Below, piece by piece: positions 23,757-31,803 of a stretch of 45,686 bases of DNA. Both the position numbers and the translations under genes were made by a program. The notes under the pieces were generated by a model, which saw only the letters and a program-made list of their open reading frames with translations, was not told the origin of the DNA and searched no databases. Where the stretch lies: assembly GCA_023461275.1 (NCBI GenBank), contig JAEYMI010000085.1:1-45686 (forward strand), written 5' to 3'. The stretch comes from Actinomycetes bacterium (GTDB lineage Bacteria > Actinomycetota > Actinomycetes > Mycobacteriales > Mycobacteriaceae). Each line of letters opens with the position of its first letter. Position 1 is the stretch's first letter.

Positions 23757-25754
23757 TCAACGTCGGCGGGCGCGGCGCGACTTCAGGTAGTCACCCACGA
23801 CGGCCGCGCCGAGGCCGTCGACGTCGGGTGCCACGACCCGACCTCCGACGCGTCGGGCGATCTGATCCATGAAGTGCGCGAGGCCGGGATCCTCACCGAG
23901 CCGGAAGAACGTGACCTGCGCTCCGTAGCGTGCGACGTGATCGAGTTCGCGGACGGTGAGCGCGATCGTCTGCGGATGCGGCGGATAGAAGAAGAACGGC
24001 TCACCGCTGGGATCGAGGTGCGCGGTCGGTTCGCCGTCGGTCACGATCAGCACCACCGGTTGTGCGTTGGGAAAACGTCGCAGATGCCGCTGGGCCAGGA
24101 TCAGCGCATGGTGCAGATTGGTGCCCTGCTCCATCCGCGGCTGCAGCCCGGTCAATTCCGCGATGTCGATCGAACGCGCGTAGCGGCCGAACGCGATCAG
24201 GTGGAGTTCGTCGCTGCGAAATCTGGTGGAGATCAAATGGTTCAACGCGATCGCGGTGCGTTTCATGGGCGTCCAGCGCCCCTCCATCTCCATCGAGAAC
24301 GACGTGTCCACCAGCAGCACCACCGCCGCCTGGGTGCGCGCCTCGGTCTCGGCCACCTCGACGTCACGCACGTCGATCCGGACCCCGTCGCGACCCATCG
24401 CGTTGACGGTCGTCGACGGTTCGGTGCTCTCGGAAACGGTGCGCAGCACCGCATTCGAGAGGGTGCGGGTGACATCCCACGGGTCGGTTTCGCCGTATTC
24501 CCATTCGCGGGTGGCGCCGCTGGGCTCGCCGAGCATGCCGGATCGTCGGGTCTGTCGCTCCCCTCGCCCGGAGAGTTGCTCGGCGATGTCGCGGAAGATG
24601 GTCTGGCCCAATTGCCGCATCGCCTTGGGGCTCAACCGAAGCTGCCCGTCGGCGGTGCGGTCGAAGTAGCCCTCTTCGCGCAGCGCCTTCTCCAACTCGG
24701 CCAGGGTGCGGGCATCGACGGCGGCATCCTCGCCGAGTTGGCGCGCCAAGGCGTCGAGGTCGATGTCGTCCATCTGGGCGCCGGCATACTGCTGGGAGAG
24801 TTGCTCGGAGAGTGCCTCGAGTTCGGAGATGTCGCGCAGTGCCGCCGCCCCCTCCCCCAGCCCCATCTGCTGGTCACCCGAAAATGACTGCGCGTCATCC
24901 CAATTCAGACCCGGACGGGCCTGGCGCAGCGCGGAGTCCATCTGCGCGAGCTGGCTCATCAGGTCCGGCGACCCGAACGCCTGCTGCGAGAGCTGGTCGA
25001 GTTCGGCGCGCTGCTCGGGTGTCAGCGAGTTGTAGAACTGCTGCGCCGCCGCTGCCCGCTGCGCCAGCGAGTCGATGAGTTCGTCGGTGTTGCGGGGGTT
25101 TTCGGGAAAGAAGTCACCGTGGCGGTCCATGAACTCGTCGAACTGTTCACTGGTGTCCTCGCCGCGGTTGTGGGCGTCGAGCAGCTTGTTGAGGTCGGCG
25201 AGCATGTCCGAAACGCGTTGCCGGTCTTCGTCATTCGCACCTTCGAGGGCCTGCTTCATGCCGGCGAACCGCTGATCGAGCAGTTCCCGCCCGAGCAGGT
25301 CCTTGATCTTGTCGAAGTTCTCGCGCGCCTGCGGACTGCGCCACCGGTAGTCCGAGAGTTCCTCCACCGCCTGCGCGGTCGACGGCGGCAGCGCACCGAT
25401 CTGCATCTCGGCGAAGCGGGCGTCGTCGTCGAGGTCGCGGGCGAGTTGCTTGCGTTCCTCGAGCACCGCACTGTCGAGCAGTTCACGGATCTCGTCGAAG
25501 GTGCCGTCGAGGTTTCGCTTTTTGAGCAGTTCCTGGCGTCGACGGTTGGCCATCTCGCGGAGCTTGTCGAGTCCGCGCATGTCCTGGGTGCCGCGCCGCA
25601 GGAACTCCCGCAGCGCGCGCTGCGGCGAGGCACCGCTCATCACGTCGTCGCCGATCTCGCTCAACGCCTCCCGCAGATCGACCGGTGGGGCGAGCGGGTC
25701 GGGTCCACCGGTGTAGCGCTGATAGCGGGAGCGATGAAAGCTCTTCCGTACCAT
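23757..25754 (-). CDS. VWA-domain protein, partner of the MoxR-type AAA ATPase
   Basis: 665-residue protein equivalent in position and layout to M. tuberculosis Rv0959. Residues 1-470 are mostly charged alpha-helical (many Glu/Gln/Arg, coiled-coil likely). The C-terminal von Willebrand A domain (about 476-655) has the metal-site motif DTSFS (Asp483, Ser485, Ser487). Such proteins work with MoxR/magnesium-chelatase-like AAA ATPases as metal-insertion or chaperone systems (compare ViaA with RavA). The partner ATPase lies immediately upstream, 76 bp away. Cobalt or magnesium chelation has no support here: no porphyrin genes are nearby. Confidence 0.88.
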   Translation of the reverse strand: MVRKSFHRSRYQRYTGGPDPLAPPVDLREALSEIGDDVMSGASPQRALREFLRRGTQDMRGLDKLREMANRRRQELLKKRNLDGTFDEIRELLDSAVLEERKQLARDLDDDARFAEMQIGALPPSTAQAVEELSDYRWRSPQARENFDKIKDLLGRELLDQRFAGMKQALEGANDEDRQRVSDMLADLNKLLDAHNRGEDTSEQFDEFMDRHGDFFPENPRNTDELIDSLAQRAAAAQQFYNSLTPEQRAELDQLSQQAFGSPDLMSQLAQMDSALRQARPGLNWDDAQSFSGDQQMGLGEGAAALRDISELEALSEQLSQQYAGAQMDDIDLDALARQLGEDAAVDARTLAELEKALREEGYFDRTADGQLRLSPKAMRQLGQTIFRDIAEQLSGRGERQTRRSGMLGEPSGATREWEYGETDPWDVTRTLSNAVLRTVSESTEPSTTVNAMGRDGVRIDVRDVEVAETEARTQAAVVLLVDTSFSMEMEGRWTPMKRTAIALNHLISTRFRSDELHLIAFGRYARSIDIAELTGLQPRMEQGTNLHHALILAQRHLRRFPNAQPVVLIVTDGEPTAHLDPSGEPFFFYPPHPQTIALTVRELDHVARYGAQVTFFRLGEDPGLAHFMDQIARRVGGRVVAPDVDGLGAAVVGDYLKSRRARRR

Positions 25755-25830
25755 GGTGTCTCACTCTCGTGGCGGTGTCACACTCTCGTGGCGTACGGTG
25801 CGCGGGCGAGCGCCCTGACCTTGAACGTGT

Positions 25831-27276
25831 TCAGCCGTAGATGGTCTGCCCGGACTCGTCGGCCTCTTTGCCGATGCGTCGGGCCAGGAACAGCCCTTCC
25901 AGCGCGAGTTCGACGGCGCTGGCCCGCTCACCGTCGGAATCGGCCTCCAGCCTCGCGGCGATGTCGTCGATGACCGGTCCGCTCACGTCGGGTTCGGGGA
26001 TCGTGGCCAGGAAGTCCGATGCGGTGACGCGGTCGCCGGTGATCACCGGCTCACCGTTCTCCAGGGCATCCACCAGCGGAGCCATGTCGATGCCGCCGAG
26101 GTGGGCACGCACGGTGTCGGCGACGGACTTTCGCAGCAGGTGCTCGAGGATCTCCAGTTCGCGGCCTTCCTCGCCCGACTCGAACTCGATCTTGCCGCGC
26201 AGCACCTCGATCACCGACTCCAGATCGACCACCCGCGCGACCGGCACGTCCTCGCCGGTGACCGCTGCGCGATGCAGGGCCGCGGCGGCAACCGTCTCGG
26301 CACCGGCGATGGAAAAGCGCGCCGACACACCCGACCGTTGATCGATGGACGGGTGATCACGGGCGTAGCGGGTGAACCGCGCCAGGATCTCGGTGATGAA
26401 CGTCGGAACCGACGCGGTGAGATCAGCCTCCTGCTCGATGACCTCGATCTCGTCGTCGAGTTCCAGCGGGTAGTGCGTGCGGATCTCGGCACCGAACCGG
26501 TCCTTGAGCGGGGTGATGATGCGGCCGCGGTTGGTGTAGTCCTCGGGGTTGGCGCTGGCCATCACCAACACGTCGAGCGGAAGGCGCAGCGTGTACCCGC
26601 GCACCTGGATGTCGCGTTCCTCCATCACGTTGAGCATCGACACCTGGATGCGCTCGGAAAGGTCCGGCAGCTCGTTGATGGCGACGATGCCGCGATGCGC
26701 GCGCGGGATCAGCCCGAAGTGGATGGTTTCCGGGTCGCCGAGGCTGCGACCCTCGGCCACCTTCATCGGGTCGATGTCGCCGACGAGGTCGGCGACTGAG
26801 GTGTCCGGGGTGGCGAGCTTCTCGCTGTAGCGCTGACTGCGGTGCCGCCACTCGATGGGCAGGTCGTCGAGCAGGTTGGCGGCCTTGCGAATCGACCCGG
26901 GCGTGATGGGTTCATAGGGATGCTCGCCCAGTTCCGACCCGGCGATCACCGGCGTCCACTCGTCGAGCAGGCCGGTCAGCGTACGCAGGATGCGGGTCTT
27001 GCCCTGGCCACGTTCGCCCAGCATCACGACGTCGTGGCCGGCGAGCAGCGCACGCTCGAGCTGCGGGATCACCGTCTCGGAGAATCCGACGATGCCCGGC
27101 CACGGATCGCGGCCCTGCCGCAACGCCGTCAGCAGGTTGTTGCGGATCTCGTCACGGATCGACCGCTGGACATGTCCGCTGGCACGCAATTCACCCAGGG
27201 TTCGGGGTGAGGGATGGCGGGTCTCGGTGGACTGGGAGGTGTGGGGTGTGACGTTCTCCTCTTGCACCTCGTCCAC
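25831..27276 (-). CDS. MoxR / Mg-chelatase-like AAA+ ATPase
   Basis: 481-residue AAA+ ATPase equivalent to M. tuberculosis Rv0958. Walker A GERGQGKT (87-94), Walker B-like GIVAINE (196-202), sensor region VMASANPEDYTNRGRI, and an arginine-containing LKDRFGAEIRTHYP segment. Although often labelled a magnesium chelatase, it belongs to the broader MoxR group that remodels protein complexes with a VWA partner, encoded next. The start is set at GTG 27276 (GGGAG just upstream); the open frame reaches 27366 but its first 30 codons look unlike coding sequence. Confidence 0.87.
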   Translation of the reverse strand: MDEVQEENVTPHTSQSTETRHPSPRTLGELRASGHVQRSIRDEIRNNLLTALRQGRDPWPGIVGFSETVIPQLERALLAGHDVVMLGERGQGKTRILRTLTGLLDEWTPVIAGSELGEHPYEPITPGSIRKAANLLDDLPIEWRHRSQRYSEKLATPDTSVADLVGDIDPMKVAEGRSLGDPETIHFGLIPRAHRGIVAINELPDLSERIQVSMLNVMEERDIQVRGYTLRLPLDVLVMASANPEDYTNRGRIITPLKDRFGAEIRTHYPLELDDEIEVIEQEADLTASVPTFITEILARFTRYARDHPSIDQRSGVSARFSIAGAETVAAAALHRAAVTGEDVPVARVVDLESVIEVLRGKIEFESGEEGRELEILEHLLRKSVADTVRAHLGGIDMAPLVDALENGEPVITGDRVTASDFLATIPEPDVSGPVIDDIAARLEADSDGERASAVELALEGLFLARRIGKEADESGQTIYG

Positions 27277-27334
27277 GGTACTCCCGGACCGCGCACCCGT
27301 GCCCGGCGTCGAGGTCGGGCCCCGAGGTCGACGA

Positions 27335-27910
27335 TCACCCGCCCGCCGGCCGCCACCCCGGATCACGACCGACGAACGCCATCAGCCGGCTCACCGGGTC
27401 GGCGTCGGGTGCGACGGGTACCGCCGGGCCGTACTGACCTGACGATCGCAGGATCTCCTCGATGGGTGCCATGCCCTCGCGCATCCGGGCGGCGAACCCG
27501 GCGTCGAGGTCCGGCTCGACGCCGTTCGAGCGCGCGAGGTCCCACGTGTGCATGAACACGTCGGCTGTGTAGAAGCGGTCGATGGCCTCACCGATCAGGT
27601 GCTCACCCACCATCGGGTGGGCAAATGTCGTATCCGGTGCGTCGAACAGTTCCTGCACCGCTGCGGCGTGATGACGCCAGGCGGCGGCCGGATCGTCGTC
27701 GACGCTCGGCCCGGGCGTGAGCGAGACCCCACCCGTGTCGAGAAAGGCGGTGAACCAGTCGACGAGATGGGAAACCACGTCGCTGGCCACCCAGTCAGGC
27801 ACCGGCGTCGGCGCGGACCAGTCGGTGATCGCGTCGGACACCCGGGCGAAGTTGTCGCTGATCGCGGCATGACGTTGTGCGGCATCCATTGCCGCCAGCG
27901 GAGTGCTCAC
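27335..27910 (-). CDS. MDMPI-N / TIGR03086-like protein
   Basis: 191-residue protein of the DinB-like four-helix group with a mycothiol-dependent maleylpyruvate isomerase N-terminal (MDMPI_N) domain. Family signs: WSAPTPVPDWVASDVVSHLVDW near residue 30-50 and TADVFMHTWDLARSNG near 130-145, with His residues positioned for a metal site. Mycothiol-linked or metal-dependent chemistry is possible; no substrate can be given. GTG 27910 overlaps the stop of the AHSA1 gene (GTGA), so it is the third gene of an ArsR-led operon. The upstream open frame is a shadow. Confidence 0.82.
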   Translation of the reverse strand: MSTPLAAMDAAQRHAAISDNFARVSDAITDWSAPTPVPDWVASDVVSHLVDWFTAFLDTGGVSLTPGPSVDDDPAAAWRHHAAAVQELFDAPDTTFAHPMVGEHLIGEAIDRFYTADVFMHTWDLARSNGVEPDLDAGFAARMREGMAPIEEILRSSGQYGPAVPVAPDADPVSRLMAFVGRDPGWRPAGG

Positions 27911-28419
27911 ACCTGTTCCGCGGCAAGGAGTTCGGCGAGCGCCGCGTAGCCTTCGTTGATCCCGGTCTCCATCCCCGACGCCAGCCAGCCGTCGCGGGCT
28001 TCGAAACTGTCGCACAGGGATTCGGCGACGAGTCGAACGTATCCCCCGCCGATGTCGGTGAACCGCACGGTCTCCAGGGCGACCTGGTCGGGCATGCCCT
28101 CCCAGGTGAACGTCTGCACGATCACGTCGTCGCCGACGGTGTGGAAACAGCCACGGAAGCCGAACTCCTCGTCTCCGTTGTCGCCGGTCCGGGCGGCCAC
28201 GTAGCGCCACTCGCCGCCGTTGCGTGCGTCCCACGCGGTGATCGTGGTGGTCAGGCTGCTCGGGCCGATCCACTTCGCGAAGACCTCGGGATCGGTGTGT
28301 GCCTTCATCAATTGCGCAGGCGTGCCACGGAAATCGCGGGTGATCCGGATGAGCGGGACCGTGGGGTCGGCCTCGATCGCGGCCTCGCCATAGCGGGTGT
28401 CGGGGTGGGTGGTCGTCAT
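27907..28419 (-). CDS. AHSA1/SRPBCC-domain protein
   Basis: 170-residue protein of the SRPBCC superfamily, AHSA1 type (hydrophobic-ligand-binding helix-grip fold). Characteristic segments: RDFRGTPAQLMKAHTDPEVFAKWIGP, and later VIVQTFTWEGMPDQVALETV with a long C-terminal helix. These are very often encoded next to an ArsR regulator, as here; the ATG overlaps the ArsR stop (ATGA), and AAAGGA precedes it. The ligand is unknown. Confidence 0.88.
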   Translation of the reverse strand: MTTTHPDTRYGEAAIEADPTVPLIRITRDFRGTPAQLMKAHTDPEVFAKWIGPSSLTTTITAWDARNGGEWRYVAARTGDNGDEEFGFRGCFHTVGDDVIVQTFTWEGMPDQVALETVRFTDIGGGYVRLVAESLCDSFEARDGWLASGMETGINEGYAALAELLAAEQV

Positions 28420-28808
28420 GATGCTCGTCCTTTGCTGTTGTTACTTCTCTTGCCACCGGGTGAGTTGATATCGGTTGAGCCGGCGTCGGATTCGTCCATC
28501 TCGGCGAGTACCGCGTCGAGTCGCTGGTAGCGCTCCTCGGCCCGGCGCCGGTATCGCTCAATCCATTTGGTCATGAGGTCGAAAACCTCTGCTTCGAGGT
28601 GGACCGGTCGGGTTTGCGCCGCACGACCTCTCGTGACGAGGCCGGCGTCCTCGAGAACCTTGAGATGTTTGGAGACCGCCTGGAGGGAGACGTCGTACGG
28701 TTCGGCGAGCTCACTGACGGTGGCATCGCCAACGGCCAAGCGGGCTACCATGTCTCGTCGAGTGGGGTCGGCCAGGGCGGCGAACGCCCGGCCCAATTGA
28801 TCGACCAT
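28416..28808 (-). CDS. ArsR-family transcriptional regulator
   Basis: 130-residue winged-helix regulator. The N-terminal segment AFAALADPTRRDMVARL and recognition helix DVSLQAVSKHLKVLEDAGLV are typical of the metal-independent ArsR/SdpR-like subgroup; no metal-binding CxC pair is present. A hydrophilic tail follows. The ATG at 28808 follows GGAAGGGAG. It heads a three-gene operon and probably binds the two palindromes just upstream, which also lie before the divergent OsmC gene. Confidence 0.9.
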   Translation of the reverse strand: MVDQLGRAFAALADPTRRDMVARLAVGDATVSELAEPYDVSLQAVSKHLKVLEDAGLVTRGRAAQTRPVHLEAEVFDLMTKWIERYRRRAEERYQRLDAVLAEMDESDAGSTDINSPGGKRSNNSKGRAS

Positions 28809-28845
28809 CACACTCCCTTCCGCCGACACTTCCGTCGGCTTGCGC

Positions 28846-28907
28846 TCAACCATTCGGTTGAATACAACGGTGCACCATACCGCTACTGTTGTCAACCATG
28901 TGGTTGA
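28846..28907. promoter_or_regulatory. Pair of ArsR-type operators in a divergent promoter
   Basis: TCAACC-N4-GGTTGA occurs twice, at 28846-28861 and 28892-28907, with identical 6-bp arms and starts 46 bp apart. The pair lies between the ArsR operon (minus) and the OsmC gene (plus), so one regulator can control both directions. Autoregulation by the adjacent ArsR protein is the simple reading. Confidence 0.65.
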
Positions 28908-29004
28908 GTACTTCGGATCGGCCCGCGTGGAACCCTTCCTGACCGCGTCGACCGTCGCCGACGATGTGCACATCCGTGTCCACGTCGAACAGGAGTCACC
29001 GTGA
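28900..29004 (+). CDS. Possible 34-codon leader ORF coupled to OsmC gene
   Basis: A short frame from GTG 28900 (MVEYFGSARVEP...HVEQESP) ends in a TGA that overlaps the OsmC GTG (GTGA). About 27 of 34 third positions are G or C, as in real genes nearby. It starts inside the second palindrome and has no ribosome site, so it may only be chance. No family recognised. Confidence 0.25.
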   Translation: MVEYFGSARVEPFLTASTVADDVHIRVHVEQESP

Positions 29005-29504
29005 CCTCCACCGTCCACCAAGCAGCCCCGAAGTCCTCGATCAGAACGTCGGTGGTGCCGTTCGTCGTCACCGCGACGGGAGCCGGTGTCGCGCAACACC
29101 TCATCGTCGACGGCGACGCGGGTCACGAGTTCGACACCGACGCCTACCCGGCCTTCGGCGGCAAGGACGAGGCGCCGAGCCCGCTGTTCTATGTGCTCGG
29201 TGCGCTCACGTCGTGCAACCAGGTGACCGCATCGCTGGTCGCCAAGGATCTGGGAATCACGCTGGGCGCGTTCGACTTCCGCGTGCAAGGCGATCTGGAC
29301 ACCGCGGTCCTGGTCACCGGCGCCGACGGCAACGCCAACTTCGATTCGGTTGCGGTCGAGGCCGTCGTCGAAACCGACGCCACCGACGAACAGTTCCAAC
29401 GGTTCGTCGCCGAGGTGGAGCGTCGCTGCCCGGTCAGCCAGCTCTTCATCCGCAGCGGACTCGAGTTCACCAATACCTGGCGCCAGGTCCCGCTGTCGGC
29501 CTGA
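29001..29504 (+). CDS. OsmC/Ohr-family protein
   Basis: 167-residue OsmC-family protein (thiol-dependent peroxidase fold, active on organic hydroperoxides in characterised members). The two conserved cysteines are Cys72 (ALTSCNQVT) and Cys143 (RRCPVSQLF). GTG start with AGGAG seven bases upstream. It is divergent from an ArsR operon across two shared operator-like palindromes, so it is likely expressed under the same signal. Peroxide reduction is the best guess, but many OsmC-like proteins have other thiol roles. About 118 bp follow to the convergent tauD stop; no clear terminator was found there. Confidence 0.87.
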   Translation: MTSTVHQAAPKSSIRTSVVPFVVTATGAGVAQHLIVDGDAGHEFDTDAYPAFGGKDEAPSPLFYVLGALTSCNQVTASLVAKDLGITLGAFDFRVQGDLDTAVLVTGADGNANFDSVAVEAVVETDATDEQFQRFVAEVERRCPVSQLFIRSGLEFTNTWRQVPLSA

Positions 29505-29622
29505 CGCGCGCCCACAGGTCGTGACACAACCTCGGTGCCCGAGCAATACCGACCCGATAATCGTCGCGGCACCGCTCTCCTACCGAGGCTGTGCCACCAG
29601 CTCACGCTGAGGCCCGGGACCG

Positions 29623-30576
29623 TCAGCCCTGAGGGCCCACCGGGACGTCGCCGCGAAGGGTGATCCGATGCATTACCCGGTGGGCGTCGCCGTAGTCGCG
29701 GTTGGCGTAGTGCAGCGTCGCCCGGTTGTCCCAGAGCACCAGATCACCCAGGCGCCAACGGTGTCGGACGATGTGCTCGGGCTTGGTGATGTGGGCGTAG
29801 AGCAGGTCGAGGATGCCGCGGCTCTCCGCGTCGGAGACGCCCTCGATGTGCGAGGTGAAACCGGGGTTGACGAACAATGCGCGCCGGCCGGTTTCCGGAT
29901 GGACCCGCACCACCGGGTGACGCACCGGCACCAGCTCGGTGACCTCGGCGCCATCCCATTCGTTGCCCTTGCCGCCGCGTCGCTGCTTCAGGTAATACCC
30001 GAATTCGCGGTTGCCGTCGTGGACTGCGTAGAGATCGTCGACGAGGCGCCGGACCGGCTCCGAGAGTGACTCGTAGGCGAGTTCGGCGTCGGCCCAGTTG
30101 GTGTCACCGCCGTTGCGCGGCAACACAACCGGGCGCAGGATCGAGCCCATCGGCGGTTTCGGCATGAAGGTGACATCGGTGTGCCAGACGTCGGCGAAAC
30201 CGTTGTCAGCGCTGTCGAGGGAGTAGACCTCGGCGGGTACGTCGCCACTGTTCCAGACGGGGTGGCCGAAGGTGAGATCGCCGAGGCGACGGCCGAATTC
30301 GATGTGCGAGGCGTCGTCTAGCTGCTGATCGCGCAGGACGATCACCTTGCGATCGATGAGCGCGGCGCGGATGCCGCGGATCTCGTCGTCGGTGGCCTGG
30401 GTGACGTCGAGTCCACGGATCTCGGCGCCGAAGCTCGGGCCGAACTCGTCGATGTCGAATTCGACGCCGGAGGCGACGATCGCGCCGTCGTGCGGATCAG
30501 CGGTCAGATGCTGTCCGGCAGGGGCGTTGACAGTTGAGGTGTTATCGGTAGCGATGCGTTCGGTTGAGATGCTCAT
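29623..30576 (-). CDS. tauD: TauD/TfdA-family Fe(II)/2-oxoglutarate dioxygenase
   Basis: 317-residue dioxygenase that would release sulfite from an alkylsulfonate or sulfate ester. Iron ligands His132 and Asp134 (WHTDVTF) and His289 (TLHYANRDY); 2-oxoglutarate/substrate arginines Arg300 and Arg304 at the same spacing from the last His as in E. coli TauD (AHRVMHRITLRGD). The ATG at 30576 has GAAGGA upstream; an open frame 16 codons longer is not used. It stands downstream of a sulfonate ABC transporter but 354 bp away, with its own complex leader, so it may have its own promoter. Substrate could be taurine or another sulfonate or sulfate ester. Confidence 0.88.
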   Translation of the reverse strand: MSISTERIATDNTSTVNAPAGQHLTADPHDGAIVASGVEFDIDEFGPSFGAEIRGLDVTQATDDEIRGIRAALIDRKVIVLRDQQLDDASHIEFGRRLGDLTFGHPVWNSGDVPAEVYSLDSADNGFADVWHTDVTFMPKPPMGSILRPVVLPRNGGDTNWADAELAYESLSEPVRRLVDDLYAVHDGNREFGYYLKQRRGGKGNEWDGAEVTELVPVRHPVVRVHPETGRRALFVNPGFTSHIEGVSDAESRGILDLLYAHITKPEHIVRHRWRLGDLVLWDNRATLHYANRDYGDAHRVMHRITLRGDVPVGPQG

Positions 30577-30930
30577 GAGTGGTCCTTCTCGGATGGTGAC
30601 GAATGTGGCTGGGTCCGAGAACAACCGGGGGTGAACCGTGATGAGATCCGTCCGACCAGTTCATCCGATGGTCGGAGGTGCGTGAATGTGATGTCATGAG
30701 TGAACTTCCGTCGACGCGATGGCCCACGGTCCACTCCGACCGATCAGATTCGCCACGAGTGTCCCACAGCCCAGCGAAACCGGCAGCACATGGCGTTTCG
30801 ATGCGCGCGGCTGCGGAGGTCGCGGAGAGGAGCGGCGTGATCACTCCTCCTGTCTACCGAGAGACGCCACCAGCGCACAGGGTTAGCCTCATCGCGAGAA
30901 AAACACCCCGACCTCGGTCTTCGAGCCTGC
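30577..30930 (-). other. Long leader region of tauD with inverted repeat and cysteine-containing short ORFs
   Basis: 354 bp without a standard gene. It holds: an inverted repeat TCCGACCA-N10-TGGTCGGA (30651-30676) 75-100 bp before tauD; a short frame 30744-30791 starting MCCRFRWAVGHSWRI; another at 30854-30892 reading MRLTLCAGGVSR; a strong AGGAGG (near 30845-30851) with no well-placed start codon; and the 17-bp motif shared with the ssuC leader. The short ORFs with cysteine could be sulfur-responsive leader peptides. All on the minus strand. Confidence 0.4.
30887..30903 (-). repeat. 17-bp motif, copy 1
   Basis: CCTCATCGCGAGAAAAA, which differs by one base from the copy at 33773-33789. On the minus strand it reads TTTTTCTCGCGATGAGG. 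It lies 28 bp past the ssuB stop and about 310 bp before tauD. It contains the ATG of the MRLTLCAGGVSR frame. Probably a regulatory site shared by the sulfonate genes. Confidence 0.5.
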
Positions 30931-31803
30931 TCAGGTGCGGGCCGCGTCCTTGACCGCCGCGGCGATCTCGGTGCGCAGCACGGTGTACCCGGCGGAATCA
31001 CGGATGTCGTCGGCACTGACCCCGGTCCGCGGCAGCGGCGAGGTGATGTCGAGGGCCACCCGGCCCGGCCGGCTCGTGAGCACCACGATGCGTGAACCGA
31101 GGAAGGCAGCCTCCTCGGCGCTATGTGTCACAAAGACATTGGTGCGTCCGAGGTCGGCGCTCACCGTTCGCAGATCCTCCTGCAGCGTCTCGCGCGTGAG
31201 TGCGTCGAGAGCCGCGAACGGCTCGTCGAGCAACAGTAGCGACGTGTCCGCCGCCAGTGCCCGGGCGATCGCCACGCGTTGCTGCTGCCCGCCCGAGATC
31301 TCCCAGACCCGACGAGATCCGGTGTCGGCCAGCCCCACCCGTTCCAGCAGGGCATCACGACGGGCCGCGCGCTGCGACTTGGCCACCCCGGCGTACTTCA
31401 GGGCCAGGTCGACGTTGCCGCCGACGGTCCGCCACGGAAACAGCCGGGGCTGCTGGAAGACCACACCCGACGACACACCCGGCACCGGGGCCGAGCCGGA
31501 GACCGTCACCGACCCGGTCGCGGGCTGCTCGAAGCCGGCGATCAATCGCAGCAACGTCGACTTACCGCACCCCGACGCCCCGACGAGTACCAGGAACTCC
31601 CCCGGCACCACGTCGAGGTCGACCGGCCCGACCGCGGTGACCGCGTCGGCTCCCTTGCCGTAGCGCTGGGTCACCTGGCTCAGACGGATCCCGCCCACCT
31701 CCGACGACGACTTCTCGTCGGCGGAATCGGTCGGCTCGCTGGTCACGGCGACGGCCTGGTCCGGCGTGTCGACGGCGGTATCACCCTGTCGTGGAGAAGA
31801 CAC
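30931..31803 (-). CDS. ssuB: Sulfonate ABC transporter ATP-binding protein
   Basis: 290-residue ABC ATPase of the nitrate/sulfonate/taurine importer class. Walker A GASGCGKST, Q-loop FQQPRLFPW, signature ISGGQQQRVAIARAL, Walker B LLLLDEPFAALD and switch His in FVTHSAEEAAFL. GTG 31803 is chosen because AAGGGA stands seven bases upstream; it overlaps the end of ssuA by 23 bp. The upstream in-frame ATG at 31830 lacks a ribosome site. Third gene of the C-A-B order seen here. Confidence 0.9.
   Translation of the reverse strand: MSSPRQGDTAVDTPDQAVAVTSEPTDSADEKSSSEVGGIRLSQVTQRYGKGADAVTAVGPVDLDVVPGEFLVLVGASGCGKSTLLRLIAGFEQPATGSVTVSGSAPVPGVSSGVVFQQPRLFPWRTVGGNVDLALKYAGVAKSQRAARRDALLERVGLADTGSRRVWEISGGQQQRVAIARALAADTSLLLLDEPFAALDALTRETLQEDLRTVSADLGRTNVFVTHSAEEAAFLGSRIVVLTSRPGRVALDITSPLPRTGVSADDIRDSAGYTVLRTEIAAAVKDAART

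Noticed and set aside
23550..24887. 445-codon plus-strand open frame
   Set aside because: Antisense to the VWA gene and the DUF1707 gene; shadow.
30542..30844. 100-codon minus-strand frame in the tauD leader
   Set aside because: AGGAGG lies directly against its GTG, leaving no spacing; it runs into the tauD start and has no family features.
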